The notes below the pieces were generated by a model. The model had not been told where the DNA came from. It ran no database searches and saw nothing but the letters and a program-made list of their open reading frames with translations. From positions 124,001 through 188,000 of the forward strand of contig NZ_JAQNDK010000007.1 of the NCBI RefSeq assembly GCF_028368935.1: a DNA stretch of 64,000 nucleotides, written 5' to 3'. Source of the stretch: Sorangium aterium. GTDB taxonomy: Bacteria; Myxococcota_A; Polyangia; Polyangiales; Polyangiaceae. Below are positions 52,328 to 61,599 of this stretch, in pieces. Position 1 is the first letter of the stretch, and every line of letters begins with the position of its first letter. Both the position numbers and the translations under genes were made by a program.

Positions 52328-52696
52328 ATGACGACCGATCGGAGCACCGTCGAGTACGGCACCCTCATCACCGGAGACGCGAGCGTCACGATGGGCGACG
52401 CGGCCGTCCAGACGACGGACGAGAGCGTCCGCACGACCGCCGAGACCGTGGTCACGCCCGTGGTTGCGCTCGACCTGGCCGCCGAGATCCTGGCGAGCTC
52501 GCTCGGCACGCTGATCGACGAGGATTACGTGCAGGGCAAGACCCGGTTCCGGGACGTGCTCTGCGACCGGATCGACATCTCGCAGCTCGAGGCGGAGGAG
52601 CTTGTCGACGATATGGAGCGGTCGGGGCGGATCCGTTTCATCGGCGTGGCAGAGGGCCGGGGGTGGCACATCCAGCAGGGACCCGGTGTGCGTTGA
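52328..52696 (+). CDS. Small hypothetical protein with winged-helix-like C-terminus
   Basis: 122 residues from the ATG at 52328. The N-terminal half is rich in Thr, Asp and Val (TVEYGTLITGDASVTMGDAA) and looks extended. The C-terminal half is helical with a wing-like end: DYVQGKTRFRDVLCDRIDIS, QLEAEELVDDMERSGRIRFI. It is divergent from the ClC gene with 238 bp between starts. No family recognised; the codon use is that of a real gene in this genome. Confidence 0.55.
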   Translation: MTTDRSTVEYGTLITGDASVTMGDAAVQTTDESVRTTAETVVTPVVALDLAAEILASSLGTLIDEDYVQGKTRFRDVLCDRIDISQLEAEELVDDMERSGRIRFIGVAEGRGWHIQQGPGVR

Positions 52697-52774
52697 TCGC
52701 CGCCGTATCGCGCAGAAAGACCGGTTCGCCAGTCGTGCCTGACGAAACAATTCCCTTGCCGGCGTACTCAACTC

Positions 52775-53182
52775 ATGGCCTACGTTGAGGCGCCCATGGA
52801 GGACGGTACGAAGCCCCGCAAGGCCGTGGTCCCGAACGCTCCGCCCGCTCCGCTCGTGATCGTGGCCGGTTGTCCTGCCGAGCTCGTCGCCGTGTGCCGG
52901 GAGGCGGGGGCCCGGCTCGGGGTGGTGGTGCGTGAGTGCGATCTGCGCTCGCTCCGGGCGACGAGCGCGGCGTCGCAGCCGTACGCCGTGATCGTGATGG
53001 AGGAGCTGTACCGGTTCGATCGGGAGGCGTTCGACTCGATCACCCGTCAGGCGCCGGCGTCGCTGGTGCGCGTCGATCGCCGGGAAGCGGACGACGAGTC
53101 GGCGCGGCGGCTGCTCGTCGATGCCGTCTTCGAGTCGGCGGCGACCGAGCCGAGCAGCGGGATCCGGTCCATCCTTACGTGA
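52775..53182 (+). CDS. Hypothetical protein with response-regulator-like core
   Basis: 135 residues. After a short basic, Pro-rich N-terminus it has alternating strands and helices (PLVIVAGCPAELVAVCREAG, VVVRECDLRSLRATSAASQP, YAVIVMEELYRFDREAF, ASLVRVDR), like a Rossmann or receiver fold, but without the receiver Asp/Lys set. Possibly a degenerate receiver domain. It lies 79 bp behind the previous small gene in the same direction and may share its operon. Confidence 0.5.
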   Translation: MAYVEAPMEDGTKPRKAVVPNAPPAPLVIVAGCPAELVAVCREAGARLGVVVRECDLRSLRATSAASQPYAVIVMEELYRFDREAFDSITRQAPASLVRVDRREADDESARRLLVDAVFESAATEPSSGIRSILT

Positions 53183-53212
53183 AGCGGCGTGAAGCGGCCC
53201 GACGCGCCGGCG

Positions 53213-53917
53213 TCAGGGCTTGCGCTTCATGCCGGGGAGGGTCGCCTTCTCGGGCGGCGGCTCGAGGAACTCGATCTGCTCCGCGGACATGATGCCGTAC
53301 TTCGGGTTGGCCGCCGCGCCGCCGGTCGACTTCGTGAACGTCACGCCGTAGGTGCCGGTGACCTTCACCTTCGCGCCGACGGCCGGGATCGGGTTCGGCA
53401 GCTCCTGGCCCCAGAACTCGTCCGTGAGCTTCGCCTCGCCTTCCTTGCCGCGCGGCGCTTTGTCGATCGCCTCGATCATGCTGTAGATCTGCGCGAAGTT
53501 CGAGGCCCAGCCCATGACGTCGATCATGTCCTTGGTCTCGCCCTTCTCGTCGGCGATCGCGAAGCTCGGGACCGGCGCCTTGCAGTCCGGCGGGTCACCC
53601 TTGCCCGTCTTGTGCACGGCACAGGCGGGGGCCTCGGCGAGGTTCGTCTTGACGATGTAGCCGACGATCGAGATCTTCTTGCCGTTCACGTCCTCGAAGT
53701 GGACGCGGCTCCGGAGGTCGTGCGTGACGCCCCAGACCGTGTATGCGTCGCCCTGCTTCTTGTTCTTTGCGGGCAGCGTCGGCACCGCGGGCAGGGTCGC
53801 TTTGCGGCCGCTGAAGGCGGGCTTTGCCTGGTAGGGCTGCTCGTCCGTTCCGCACCCTGAAGTGCCCGCGACGAGGAGGATGGCGGCGAGGAGGGTTCGA
53901 CCGAATCGGGCGTTCAT
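53213..53917 (-). CDS. Lipoprotein with OB-fold-like domain
   Basis: 234 residues from the ATG at 53917. The signal peptide ends in the lipobox VAGTSGC. The mature protein has KISIVGYIVKTNLAEAPACA, PSFAIADEKGETKDMIDVMG and GAKVKVTGTYGVTFTKSTGG, a pattern that resembles an OB-fold-like envelope domain. Two cysteines (PACAVHKTGKGDPPDCKAP) may form a disulfide. No catalytic motif is visible. Its product should sit in the inner or outer membrane facing the periplasm; function unknown. Confidence 0.7.
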   Translation of the reverse strand: MNARFGRTLLAAILLVAGTSGCGTDEQPYQAKPAFSGRKATLPAVPTLPAKNKKQGDAYTVWGVTHDLRSRVHFEDVNGKKISIVGYIVKTNLAEAPACAVHKTGKGDPPDCKAPVPSFAIADEKGETKDMIDVMGWASNFAQIYSMIEAIDKAPRGKEGEAKLTDEFWGQELPNPIPAVGAKVKVTGTYGVTFTKSTGGAAANPKYGIMSAEQIEFLEPPPEKATLPGMKRKP

Positions 53918-54374
53918 GGCATCTCCAAGGTCAGCGTGACGGGCACCTCCAGCAGGAAAGATCCAGCGCTGGAATAGCCCTCGGACAGCGGTGCGCCGCG
54001 TGCGGGTCAGGCGCCTCTCGCATGCGCGCGCGACGGCGGAAACGGCTAACACGGCCGCGACTCGATCGTAAAGAGAAACGGAGACGTCCCCCTCTCTTCA
54101 TCGATCATCGTCGCGCATCGTCGCGCATCGGCGCGCGGCAGCGCACCGCGGCGGAGGGCGGGCGGAGGGGCGGAGGGCGGCAGAGCGCGACGGGCCGCTG
54201 CCGGCGCCGCCCGTCGCGGGGCAGGAGGGCACGAGAGGCGCGCTCGGCGAGGCCCGCAGCGCGCCCCGCCCGGCTGGGCTCGGCGCCGCCAGGCCGGGTT
54301 GCGCGGCTCTCCGCGGCGTTCTCCCGGTCCCGGGTTGCCTCGAATACGCGAAGGACGCGTTTCCGCTCTTCGCG
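53918..54374. other. Divergent intergenic region upstream of glgC
   Basis: 457 bp between the lipoprotein (minus) and glgC (plus). It holds both promoters; I could not locate clear boxes. A short imperfect repeat, CATCGTCGCG twice then CATCGGCGCG, lies near 54107-54136. No gene seen. Confidence 0.5.
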
Positions 54375-55676
54375 ATGGCAACATCGATCGAGTACCCTCT
54401 CCGTCCCATGCGCGAGACGAACCTGCGCGCCGCTTTCGAAGCGTCGAAGGTCTTGGTGATGATCCTTGCTGGCGGCGAGGGCCGCCGGCTCGGCCCGTTG
54501 ACGCACGACCGGGCGAAGCCGGCCGTGCCGTTCGGCGGCCGGTACCGGATCATCGACATCGTCCTCTCGAACTTCGTCAACTCCGGCCTGCACCGCATCA
54601 AGATCCTCACGCAGTACAAGAGCGCGTCGCTAGACGAGCACATCGCCCGAGCTTGGCGCCTCTCGCCGATGCTCGACAGCTTCATCGAGACCGTCCCTGC
54701 GCAGCAGCGCACGGGCAAGAGCTGGTTCAAGGGGTCGGCGGACGCCGTCTACCAGACCCAGCACGTCATCACGGACGAGTCGCCCGAGCACCTCTGCATC
54801 TTCGGCGGCGACCACGTCTACAAGATGGACGTGCGCCAGATGCTGCACGATCACCTGTCGCGCGACGCGGAGGTGACCGTCGCCGCCATCCCGGTGACGA
54901 AGGAGGAGGCCCGGTCCTTCGGCGTCATCGAGTGCGACGAGTCGGGGCGCATCCTCGCCTTCCACGAGAAGGTGCAGGATCCCCCGAGCATGCCCGGCAG
55001 GCCGGGCATGTGCCTCGCGTCGATGGGCAACTACATCTTCAAGACGAAGGCGCTGCTCGACGTCCTCGAGCACGACGCCGCGACGGAGGACAGCGCGCAC
55101 GATTTCGGGCGCGACATCATCCCGCGCATGGTCCAGAGCGGCAGCCGCGTCTACGTCTACGATTTCCACGAGAACCGCGTCCCCGGCGAGGACGAGGGCG
55201 CGGGGTACTGGCGCGACATCGGGACGATCGACGCGTACTGGGCGGCCCAGATGGATCTGGTCAGCATCCAGCCGGCGTTCAATTTCTACAACCCGCGCTG
55301 GCCGATCCGGACCGGGATCAGCCACGACCCGCCCGCCAAGTTCGTGTTCCGCGACGAGGCGAACGCGCGCGTCGGCATCGCCACGGACAGCCTGGTCTCG
55401 CTCGGGTGCATCATCTCCGGCGGCAGGATCCACCGCAGCGTGCTCTCGAACCGGGTCCGCGTGAACTCCTTCAGCCACATCGAGGAATGCGTGCTGTTCG
55501 AGGACGTCAAGATCGGGCGCCACGTCAAGCTCCGTCGCTGCATCATCGACAAGGACGTCGAGATCCCCGCCGGCGCCGAGATCGGCTTCAACCTCGAGGA
55601 GGACCGCAAGAAGTGGTTCGTCAGCGAGGGCGGGATCGTCGTGATCCCGAAGCGCGCGAAGATCGACTCCCCGTAG
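54375..55676 (+). CDS. glgC: Glucose-1-phosphate adenylyltransferase (ADP-glucose pyrophosphorylase)
   Basis: 433 residues. The nucleotidyltransferase motif LAGGEGRRLGPLTHDRAKPA is near the N-terminus, followed by GGRYRIIDIVLSNFVNSGL, PAQQRTGKSWFKGSADAVYQ, GGDHVYKMD (metal Asp), and the sugar-binding YWRDIGTIDAYW. A left-handed beta-helix ends the protein (VSLGCIISGGRIHRSVLSNR, VRVNSFSHIEECVLFEDVKI). GlgC makes ADP-glucose from ATP and glucose-1-phosphate, the committed step of glycogen synthesis. Starts at 54375 and 54408 are both possible; the first matches the usual N-terminal length. Single gene here, without glgA or glgB alongside. Confidence 0.95.
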   Translation: MATSIEYPLRPMRETNLRAAFEASKVLVMILAGGEGRRLGPLTHDRAKPAVPFGGRYRIIDIVLSNFVNSGLHRIKILTQYKSASLDEHIARAWRLSPMLDSFIETVPAQQRTGKSWFKGSADAVYQTQHVITDESPEHLCIFGGDHVYKMDVRQMLHDHLSRDAEVTVAAIPVTKEEARSFGVIECDESGRILAFHEKVQDPPSMPGRPGMCLASMGNYIFKTKALLDVLEHDAATEDSAHDFGRDIIPRMVQSGSRVYVYDFHENRVPGEDEGAGYWRDIGTIDAYWAAQMDLVSIQPAFNFYNPRWPIRTGISHDPPAKFVFRDEANARVGIATDSLVSLGCIISGGRIHRSVLSNRVRVNSFSHIEECVLFEDVKIGRHVKLRRCIIDKDVEIPAGAEIGFNLEEDRKKWFVSEGGIVVIPKRAKIDSP

Positions 55677-55883
55677 TGCGCCTGACCGAGGCCCGGCGCG
55701 GCGCCGTCCAGGTGGCTCGCGTGCAAAACTCCTGAATTGCATGTAAAATTCCGATCGCGGCGCGCGGAGGCGCGTGGCGGCCGCCGCGCGCTCGCCGGCG
55801 GGGCCGCGCGGTCCTGCCGTGCCCGGGGGGACGGGCCTGGGCGCCCCCCATGGAACGGGCGTCCCTGCTACGTTGGGTGTGAG

Positions 55884-56579
55884 ATGCCGCGCACGATCAT
55901 CATCGGTGACGTTCACGGCTGCCGGGATGAGCTGGCGCGGCTGATCGAGCACGTGGGCCTCGCATCGGGCGATCGGGTCGTCATGGTCGGCGATCTGATC
56001 GTGCGCGGCCCCGATCCGTGCGGAACGCTCGATCTGCTCCGGGAGGTCGGCGCGATCTCCGTGCGGGGCAACCACGAGGATCGGCTGCTCCGCTGGCGTG
56101 CAGGGCGGAGCGATCCTCGCGGCGAGCCGCTGGGGGAGCTCTCGAAGGAGACCGCGCAGCAGCTCCGCAAGCGGGACTGGGCGTGGCTCGAGACGCTGCC
56201 GTACTGGCTGGATCTGCCGGAGCACGGGCTCCGTGTCGTCCATGCGGGGCTGATCCCGGGGTTGCCGATCGAGCGACAGGATCCGCACACGTTGATGTAC
56301 GTGCGCTGCCTCGGCCGCTACGGCGAGCCGGTCGAGCGCCGCGGGGGCAAGACGCTGTGGGGCCAGACGTACCAGGGCCCGCCGCACGTGGTGTTCGGCC
56401 ACAACGCGCGGAGCGAGCCGCAGATGCACGCGTGGGCGACCGGGATCGACACGGGCGCGGTCTACGGGGGGCGGCTCACCGCGATGGTGCTCCACGACGG
56501 CGAGCGCGTGCCGCCGCCGGCGTCGCGCTCCGAGGTGCTCGTCTCGGTCCCGGCGCGGCGCCGCTACGTCGGACGTTAA
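55884..56579 (+). CDS. Calcineurin-like serine/threonine phosphatase
   Basis: 231 residues from the ATG at 55884. Metal-binding motifs of the PPP/ApaH superfamily are complete: IIGDVHGCRDELARL (GDxHG), VMVGDLIVRGPDP (GDxxxRGP), VRGNHEDRLL (GNHE), VHAGLIPGLP and VVFGHNARSEPQ. The short length and motif order fit the PrpA/PrpE-like protein phosphatases or diadenosine tetraphosphatases. No partner kinase is adjacent. The frame further upstream lacks conservation. Confidence 0.88.
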   Translation: MPRTIIIGDVHGCRDELARLIEHVGLASGDRVVMVGDLIVRGPDPCGTLDLLREVGAISVRGNHEDRLLRWRAGRSDPRGEPLGELSKETAQQLRKRDWAWLETLPYWLDLPEHGLRVVHAGLIPGLPIERQDPHTLMYVRCLGRYGEPVERRGGKTLWGQTYQGPPHVVFGHNARSEPQMHAWATGIDTGAVYGGRLTAMVLHDGERVPPPASRSEVLVSVPARRRYVGR

Positions 56580-56702
56580 AAATGCTCCGCGTGTTCCAGC
56601 GGTTCCGCGCGATCGGCCGCGCCTCTCTGCGGGAATTTCGTTAGGCTCCCGTCCGCGCCGCGGCCGCTCTTTAGGCCGGCGGCCCGTCACGGAGCAAGCC
56701 AG

Positions 56703-57656
56703 GTGGAGCCTCGATACCCGTTCGTTGCAGTCGATGTCCCGGAGCCGGAGGCCGACGAGATCGGCGCCCTGCTCTTCGAGCTGGGCGCCAGCGGCGTCGA
56801 GCAGCGCGACGAGCAGACGCTCGTCCGCGGCGCGCGCTCGGGCCAGGTGACGCTCGTCGCCAGCTTCGAGGATCACGGCGAGGCGATGGAGGCCATCGCG
56901 GCGCTCGGGGAGCTCTCGCCGCCGCTCGCCGCGCGGCTCGAGGAGGTGGTGGGCGACGCCTGGCGCGACGCGTGGAAGGAGCACTTCGCGCCGTTCGCGC
57001 TGACGCCCACGATCACAGTCGTGCCGCCGTGGGCGGAGCGCGCGCCCGAGCGCGAGGGTGAGCGGGTGCTCCTGCTCGAGCCGGGCAGGGCGTTCGGCAC
57101 GGGGCTCCACGCGACGACGGCGCTCGTGGCGGAGCTCCTCGACGAGCACGCGGCGGAGCTCCGCGGCCGCGAGATCCTCGACGTGGGCACGGGCAGCGGC
57201 ATCCTCGCGCTCGTCGCGCTGCTGCTCGGCGCGGAGCGGGCGGTCGCGATCGACAACGACGAGGATGTGATCGAGGTGGTCCTCGAGAACGCGGCGCGCA
57301 ACGGCCTCGAGGGCCGCATCGAGGCGAGCGCCGGCGTGGTCGAGGGGGTGACGCGGCGGTTCCCGTGGGTCGTCGCGAACATCGAGGCGCGGGTGCTCCG
57401 GCCGCTGGCGCCGGAGCTCGCGCGTGTGCTCGAGCCGGGCGGCTGGCTGATCTTGTCGGGCATCCTCGAGAGCGAACGCGACGATCTGATCGCGCGGTAC
57501 ACGTCGTTGCCGCGCCCGCTCGAGCACGTCGCGACCCGGCCGGATCCGGCGTCGCCGAGCGGCGATCGCAGGGCCGGGCGGGGCGACGCGGGCGGCGAGG
57601 GCTGGGTGGCGCTCCTGTTCCGCGGGCCGGGCGGCGCGGCGTCCTCGCCCGGATGA
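56703..57656 (+). CDS. prmA: Ribosomal protein L11 methyltransferase
   Basis: 317 residues from the GTG at 56703. The N-terminal substrate-recognition domain (ADEIGALLFELGASGVEQRD) is followed by the AdoMet-dependent methyltransferase core: WKEHFAPF, LEPGRAFGTGLHATTALVAE (a PrmA signature), motif I DVGTGSGILALVAL, AIDNDEDVIEVVLENAARNG and the VANIEARVL segment. It trimethylates ribosomal protein L11. A Gly/Arg-rich insert near the C-terminus (ASPSGDRRAGRGDAGGEG) is not common. Stop overlaps the rsmE start (ATGA), a frequent prmA-rsmE arrangement. Confidence 0.93.
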   Translation: MEPRYPFVAVDVPEPEADEIGALLFELGASGVEQRDEQTLVRGARSGQVTLVASFEDHGEAMEAIAALGELSPPLAARLEEVVGDAWRDAWKEHFAPFALTPTITVVPPWAERAPEREGERVLLLEPGRAFGTGLHATTALVAELLDEHAAELRGREILDVGTGSGILALVALLLGAERAVAIDNDEDVIEVVLENAARNGLEGRIEASAGVVEGVTRRFPWVVANIEARVLRPLAPELARVLEPGGWLILSGILESERDDLIARYTSLPRPLEHVATRPDPASPSGDRRAGRGDAGGEGWVALLFRGPGGAASSPG

Positions 57657-58411
57657 GCGGGCAGGGGCTCTTGCGGGTGCCGCTCGGCGCGATCGCGGCC
57701 GGCGTGATCGCGCTGCCGCCCGAGGCGGCGAGCTACGTCGTGCGGGTGCACCGCCTCCGGGAGGGGGATCGGTTCGTCGTGTTCGATCCGGAGCTCGGCG
57801 TCGAGGCGGAGGCCACGCTCGAGTCGATCGGTCGCCGCGGGGCGGAGGCGCGCATCGACGCGCCCCGCCCGGCCGCGCTGCGGCCTGGCCGGCGCGTGAC
57901 GTGGATCCAGGCGGTGGGCAAGGGCGACAAGATGGACGCGGTGGTGCGCGACGCGACCGAGCTCGGCGCGACGCGGATCATCCCGGCGATCTCGGCGCGG
58001 AGCGTGGCGCGGCCCGCCGAGGACAGGAGCCAGCGCTGGCGCCGCATCGCGGTGGAGGCGGCGCGGCAGTGCGGCCGCGGGGATGCGCCCCGGGTGGAGG
58101 CGCCGATGAGCCTCGCGGCGGCGCTCGCCGAGGCGCGGGCGGCGCCGTCGACGGAGGGCGGCGCGCTGGGGATGTGCCTGGATCCCTACGCGGAGACGCC
58201 GCTCGGCGCGCGGCTGGCCGCGCTGTCGCCGGGCATGGAGGCGGCGTTCGCGGTCGGACCGGAGGGCGGGTTCACGCCGGAGGAGCTCGGCATGTGCGCG
58301 GCGCTCGGTTTCGAGCGGGTGCGCCTCGGCGCGCTGACGTTGCGCACGGAGACGGTGTGCGCGGCGGCGCTCGGGGCGCTGATCGCGGTGAGCGACGCGC
58401 GCGCAGGGTGA
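57653..58411 (+). CDS. rsmE: 16S rRNA (uracil-1498-N3)-methyltransferase
   Basis: 252 residues; start coupled to prmA by ATGA. The N-terminal PUA-like part (HRLREGDRFVVFDPELGVEA) precedes the SPOUT methyltransferase core: WIQAVGKGDKMDAVVRDATE, ELGATRIIPAISARSVARPA, RIAVEAARQCGRGDAPRVEA, and the knot motifs AVGPEGGFTPEE and LGALTLRTETV. RsmE methylates U1498 of 16S rRNA. The gene's stop and a following ATG form TGATG (58409-58413), so the next gene may be coupled. Confidence 0.93.
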   Translation: MSGQGLLRVPLGAIAAGVIALPPEAASYVVRVHRLREGDRFVVFDPELGVEAEATLESIGRRGAEARIDAPRPAALRPGRRVTWIQAVGKGDKMDAVVRDATELGATRIIPAISARSVARPAEDRSQRWRRIAVEAARQCGRGDAPRVEAPMSLAAALAEARAAPSTEGGALGMCLDPYAETPLGARLAALSPGMEAAFAVGPEGGFTPEELGMCAALGFERVRLGALTLRTETVCAAALGALIAVSDARAG

Positions 58412-58431
58412 TGGGGCGGCTAGCGAGCGAC

Positions 58432-58490
58432 GAGCTGGTAGCGAGCGGCGAGCTGGTAGCGAGCGGCGAGCTGGTAGCGAGCGGCGAGCT
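58432..58490 (+). repeat. 18-bp tandem repeat in front of the esterase gene
   Basis: GAGCTGGTAGCGAGCGGC is repeated three times and begins a fourth (GAGCTG). In the frame of the next gene it would read ELVASG repeats. It lies between the TGATG at the rsmE stop and the ATG that begins the signal peptide. Confidence 0.75.
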
Positions 58491-58512
58491 GGCCGGCCCT
58501 GGGTGTCGCGTC

Positions 58513-59436
58513 ATGGGGTCCTGCTCCGGAGGCGCGGCGCGGTGGATCGCGGCGTTGCTCGGCGCGCTCGCGGTCGCGCTCTGCGCATGCAGCAACACGG
58601 CAGACGCTCCGAGGAGAGCGCGCGCGCCGGCGCCCGACGGGGCCGCGCTCGATGCAGCGGATGCCGGCCTCGTGCCTGCGGCTCCGACCCCGGCCGTCAC
58701 CGCGGCCGCGACTGCGCCGCCCGAGCCGGCGCCGTGGCCCCGAGCGCGCCCGCCGCGCGTCGAGACGGACTGGTGCATCGACGGCGTCGACGCGCTCGAC
58801 GAGGAGACATGCTACGTGCTGCCCGACGCGCCGACCCGGACGCTGCTGCTCTATCTCCACGGGATCGTCCCGCCGGGGAAGGAGAGCGAGCAGAAGACCA
58901 ACGTCGAGACGGTCGTGTCCCACGCCGCCCGGCGCGCGGGCGTCGCCGCGCTGATCCCGCGCGGCAAGGTTGGCCTCGCGCCGAAGGGCTACGCGAGCTG
59001 GCGGGGCTGGCCGACGGGAGAGCGGGCGTACGAGGAGCACGCCGCCGCGCTCGTCGCGACGTTCGTGGAGAAGCGGAGAAAGCTCGAGGAGATCGCCGGC
59101 GTCTCGTTCTCGCGGGTGTACGTCGCCGGCTCGTCGTCGGGCGCGTACTTCGCCGCGGCGCTCGCGCTGCGCGGCGGGATCGACGCCGACGGGTTCGGCG
59201 CGATGTCCGGCGGTGGAGGCCACGCGACGCCCCAGCTCGCGACGCTCGCGCCGAGGCCGTTCTACATCGGCTTCGGGGCCCACGACACGGTGGGCGGCTC
59301 GGCCCGCGCCCTCGCCGGCGTGCTGCGCAGCGCGGGCTGGCCCGTGCGCGTCGCCGAGCACCCGTTCGGCCACGGCGCGAAGGAGGTGTACCTGGACGAG
59401 GCGTTCGCCTTCTGGCGCGAGCACGAGATGCGCTAG
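58513..59436 (+). CDS. Alpha/beta-hydrolase-fold lipoprotein, esterase-like
   Basis: 307 residues from the ATG at 58513, chosen because it opens a signal peptide with lipobox (ALAVALCAC). An ATG at 58411, sharing a base with the rsmE stop, would add 34 residues made mostly of ELVASG repeats. A Pro/Ala linker follows the lipobox. The hydrolase core has LLLYLHGIVPPGKESEQKTN (oxyanion HG), the nucleophile elbow VYVAGSSSGAYFAAALALRG (GxSxG) and a C-terminal His in HPFGHGAKEVYL. It resembles secreted esterases or feruloyl-esterase-like enzymes; the substrate is unknown. Confidence 0.8.
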   Translation: MGSCSGGAARWIAALLGALAVALCACSNTADAPRRARAPAPDGAALDAADAGLVPAAPTPAVTAAATAPPEPAPWPRARPPRVETDWCIDGVDALDEETCYVLPDAPTRTLLLYLHGIVPPGKESEQKTNVETVVSHAARRAGVAALIPRGKVGLAPKGYASWRGWPTGERAYEEHAAALVATFVEKRRKLEEIAGVSFSRVYVAGSSSGAYFAAALALRGGIDADGFGAMSGGGGHATPQLATLAPRPFYIGFGAHDTVGGSARALAGVLRSAGWPVRVAEHPFGHGAKEVYLDEAFAFWREHEMR

Positions 59437-59538
59437 AGCCCCTCGCCGGCGCCCCGCATCCCCGCGGTTGAGACGATCCCGTCCCTCACATTCGCCCGGG
59501 TCTCGCGGTAGAACGCCAGGTACGTCAGGTAAGACAGC

Positions 59539-59973
59539 ATGATCTACAGGTTCCCAAGCTATGTGCCCGGCATTGCGATCGCCATCGCGGTGCTCGCTGC
59601 GTCGATCGGCGCGCTCCTGCTGTGGAAGCGTCAGCCGATGATAATCGCCTTGATCGCATTTGGAGTTTCTGCGGTGGCCGGCGGCCTCTTCGCGCCGATG
59701 CTGGCGATGGATCGGGTCGTCCTCGACGACCAGAAGCTGGAGCAGACTACGGGGTTCTGGTTCGCGCCGACCGTGAAGGGATTTCGTCTCGCGGAGGTCG
59801 CATCCATCGCGATTGGCACCGCCAGGAATAGAAAGAATCGCGAATACGAGGTGTGGATTGTGAAGAGGAGGGACGGCCAGGTGGAAGAGATCGACCCTGG
59901 TGACCTCTGGGAGATGAACGGTCAGGACATCATCCGGCGCCTAAGAGAAAAAGGAATCGACGTCAGGCGATGA
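59539..59973 (+). CDS. Small membrane protein of unknown function
   Basis: 144 residues with two membrane segments near the N-terminus (PGIAIAIAVLAASIGALLLW and MIIALIAFGVSAVAGGLFAP) and a cytosolic-type C-terminal domain of about 85 residues (VLDDQKLEQTTGFWFAPTVK, EYEVWIVKRRDGQVEEIDPG). The layout recalls bacterial PH-like (bPH2) membrane proteins, although this is not certain. Less GC-rich than its neighbours. No operon partner. Confidence 0.6.
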   Translation: MIYRFPSYVPGIAIAIAVLAASIGALLLWKRQPMIIALIAFGVSAVAGGLFAPMLAMDRVVLDDQKLEQTTGFWFAPTVKGFRLAEVASIAIGTARNRKNREYEVWIVKRRDGQVEEIDPGDLWEMNGQDIIRRLREKGIDVRR

Positions 59974-60253
59974 GGAGAGGCTTGCTTACCTCGCGCTGGG
60001 GTCGGCGACCGTCGCCGAGGCGCTGAGGTTGCGCGGCGCCTGAGGCCTCAGCCGAGCCGCGCCTCCGCGAGCGCCAGCAGCCGCGGGGCGGCCTGTTCGG
60101 GCGTCTCTCTGGCACGCGCGGCCGAACGCCGATACGTTGGGCTAGCGTACCAAGGAGGGGGAGGGTGGCTGCCACTCTCCGCCATGGCGCCGCCACCCTT
60201 GCGCTGGAGCGCTCCTCGGGTTCTCCCGTCGTTTCGCGTCGTACGTAACGGTC

Positions 60254-60886
60254 GTGCGCGCCAAGAAGCGCTGCGGCACGGTCGTGCTCGTGATCGCACC
60301 GGACGCCGGCGTGGCCGCCTGGGCGGCGGAGAGCATCGACCTCGGCCTGGGCCTCGGCCATGTGGAGCCGCTGGTGCTCGGTCCGGCCGTCGTCCCCGAG
60401 ATCACCGACCCAGCGGACGCGGAGAAGGACGCCGAGCTGGCCGTGCTGTCGGCGGTGGCGCACGGCAATGGGCCGAACGGGTTCGCCGTGCTCCAGGCTG
60501 CGCTCGTTGCGCTGGGTCGGCTCGACCAGGAGCACGCCATGGTCTACTTTCAGGTCATCTGGAGCGGGTTGCGTGAGCCCATGCGGCGGGCTCTGGAGGC
60601 GTTGGTCATGGAGCGGCAGATCGAAGACGAGGCGAGGTTTCCGTTCGTGCGGGAGCTCATGGATCGCAGCAAGCTCGCGGGCCTACGTGAGGGCGAGCTC
60701 AAGGGCCTACGTGAGGGCGAGCTCAAGGGCAAGAGGGATACGCTGCTGCGGCTGCTTGCGCGCGCAGGGATCGCGCTGACGGTGAACGAGAGCGCGCGCA
60801 TTCACGCATGCACGGACATCGCGATCCTCGACCGCTGGATCGATAACGTCCTTGGGGCGAAGACGGCCACCGACGTGCTCTCCTGA
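60254..60886 (+). pseudogene. Rpn/PD-(D/E)xK-family protein, C-terminal fragment
   Basis: 210 residues from a GTG, with the frame open further upstream (FSRRFASYVTV precedes it). Sequence: KKRCGTVVLVIAPDAGVAAW, AAESIDLGLGLGHVEPLVLG, then PADAEKDAELAVLSAVAHG, and a charged helical end with the repeat GLREGELK twice. This is the C-terminal two thirds of a protein family common in myxobacteria and cyanobacteria, annotated as putative transposases or Rpn-like nucleases. The N-terminal nuclease core (D...ExK) is missing, so it is probably a remnant. The short GLREGELK repeat is a frequent expansion in this family. Confidence 0.6.
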
Positions 60887-61599
60887 CGGTTGACGGACGC
60901 GGCCCAACGAGGCGATGAATCGGACGGGCTGTGCTCGTGGATTGTCGCCGCACGTGGCCGAGCTCTTGGCTCACCCTCCTGTGCCAGATAAATGCTCGAA
61001 CTGCTGCTGCCTTCGCCTTCCTTTCGATCGCCTTTCCGATGACGATCTCGTGCTGCCCAGCGCGTCGGAGGGAGACGGCTGTGACTCTGAGTCGCGGCTG
61101 ATGACTGACGAATGCTGCCAAGCCCTCTGTTGAGCGGCGGAGACAGGTGTGATCCGATGTCGCTCGGATGGGCTTTGAAGTCAGTCTTCGCGGGGGCGCA
61201 TCGCCGGTAGCCCTTGTTGGGTCGGTGATTGTTGCGTTAGGAGTCGAAAGACCACGGCTGCCAGCGAGCTCGAGCCGCAGCGCGCGGAGCTACGCCTTCC
61301 CCGCGACGGGCGCCTCGTGGAGAGCACCTCGGCGGTTTTGTCGCAGGTTGATGGCGGTGATGGGCGCGAGCTCGTCGATACCGGGGCCGGCGATGCGCGC
61401 GGTCGTCGAGCCTTCGACGACGCTGTCCCCGATGACGTAGATGGGAACGAGTGTGGACCGTCGAGCAGCTGACAGCTCCCGTCCCGTCGCCTCCCTGGTG
61501 GAGCGGCGCCTCCCTCTGCGCGGGGCGCGTGCGGGGGTCGCCCGCTCGTCGTTTTTATGAGCCACCGGGACCCGCTCGCGACCACCTATTCCAGCTCCC
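60887..61599. other. No gene recognised between the Rpn remnant and the ECF operon
   Basis: About 710 bp. Candidate frames are Cys- or Arg-rich and not convincing. On the minus strand a piece reading LVPIYVIGDSVVEGSTTARI, AGPGIDELAPITAINLRQ (61300-61440) looks protein-like but has no recognisable family; it could be a gene fragment. The right end holds the sigma gene promoter. Confidence 0.4.

Noticed and set aside
54630-57527. Very long minus-strand frame opposite glgC, the phosphatase and prmA
   Set aside because: Antisense to three well-supported genes; composition is that expected from high-GC shadows.
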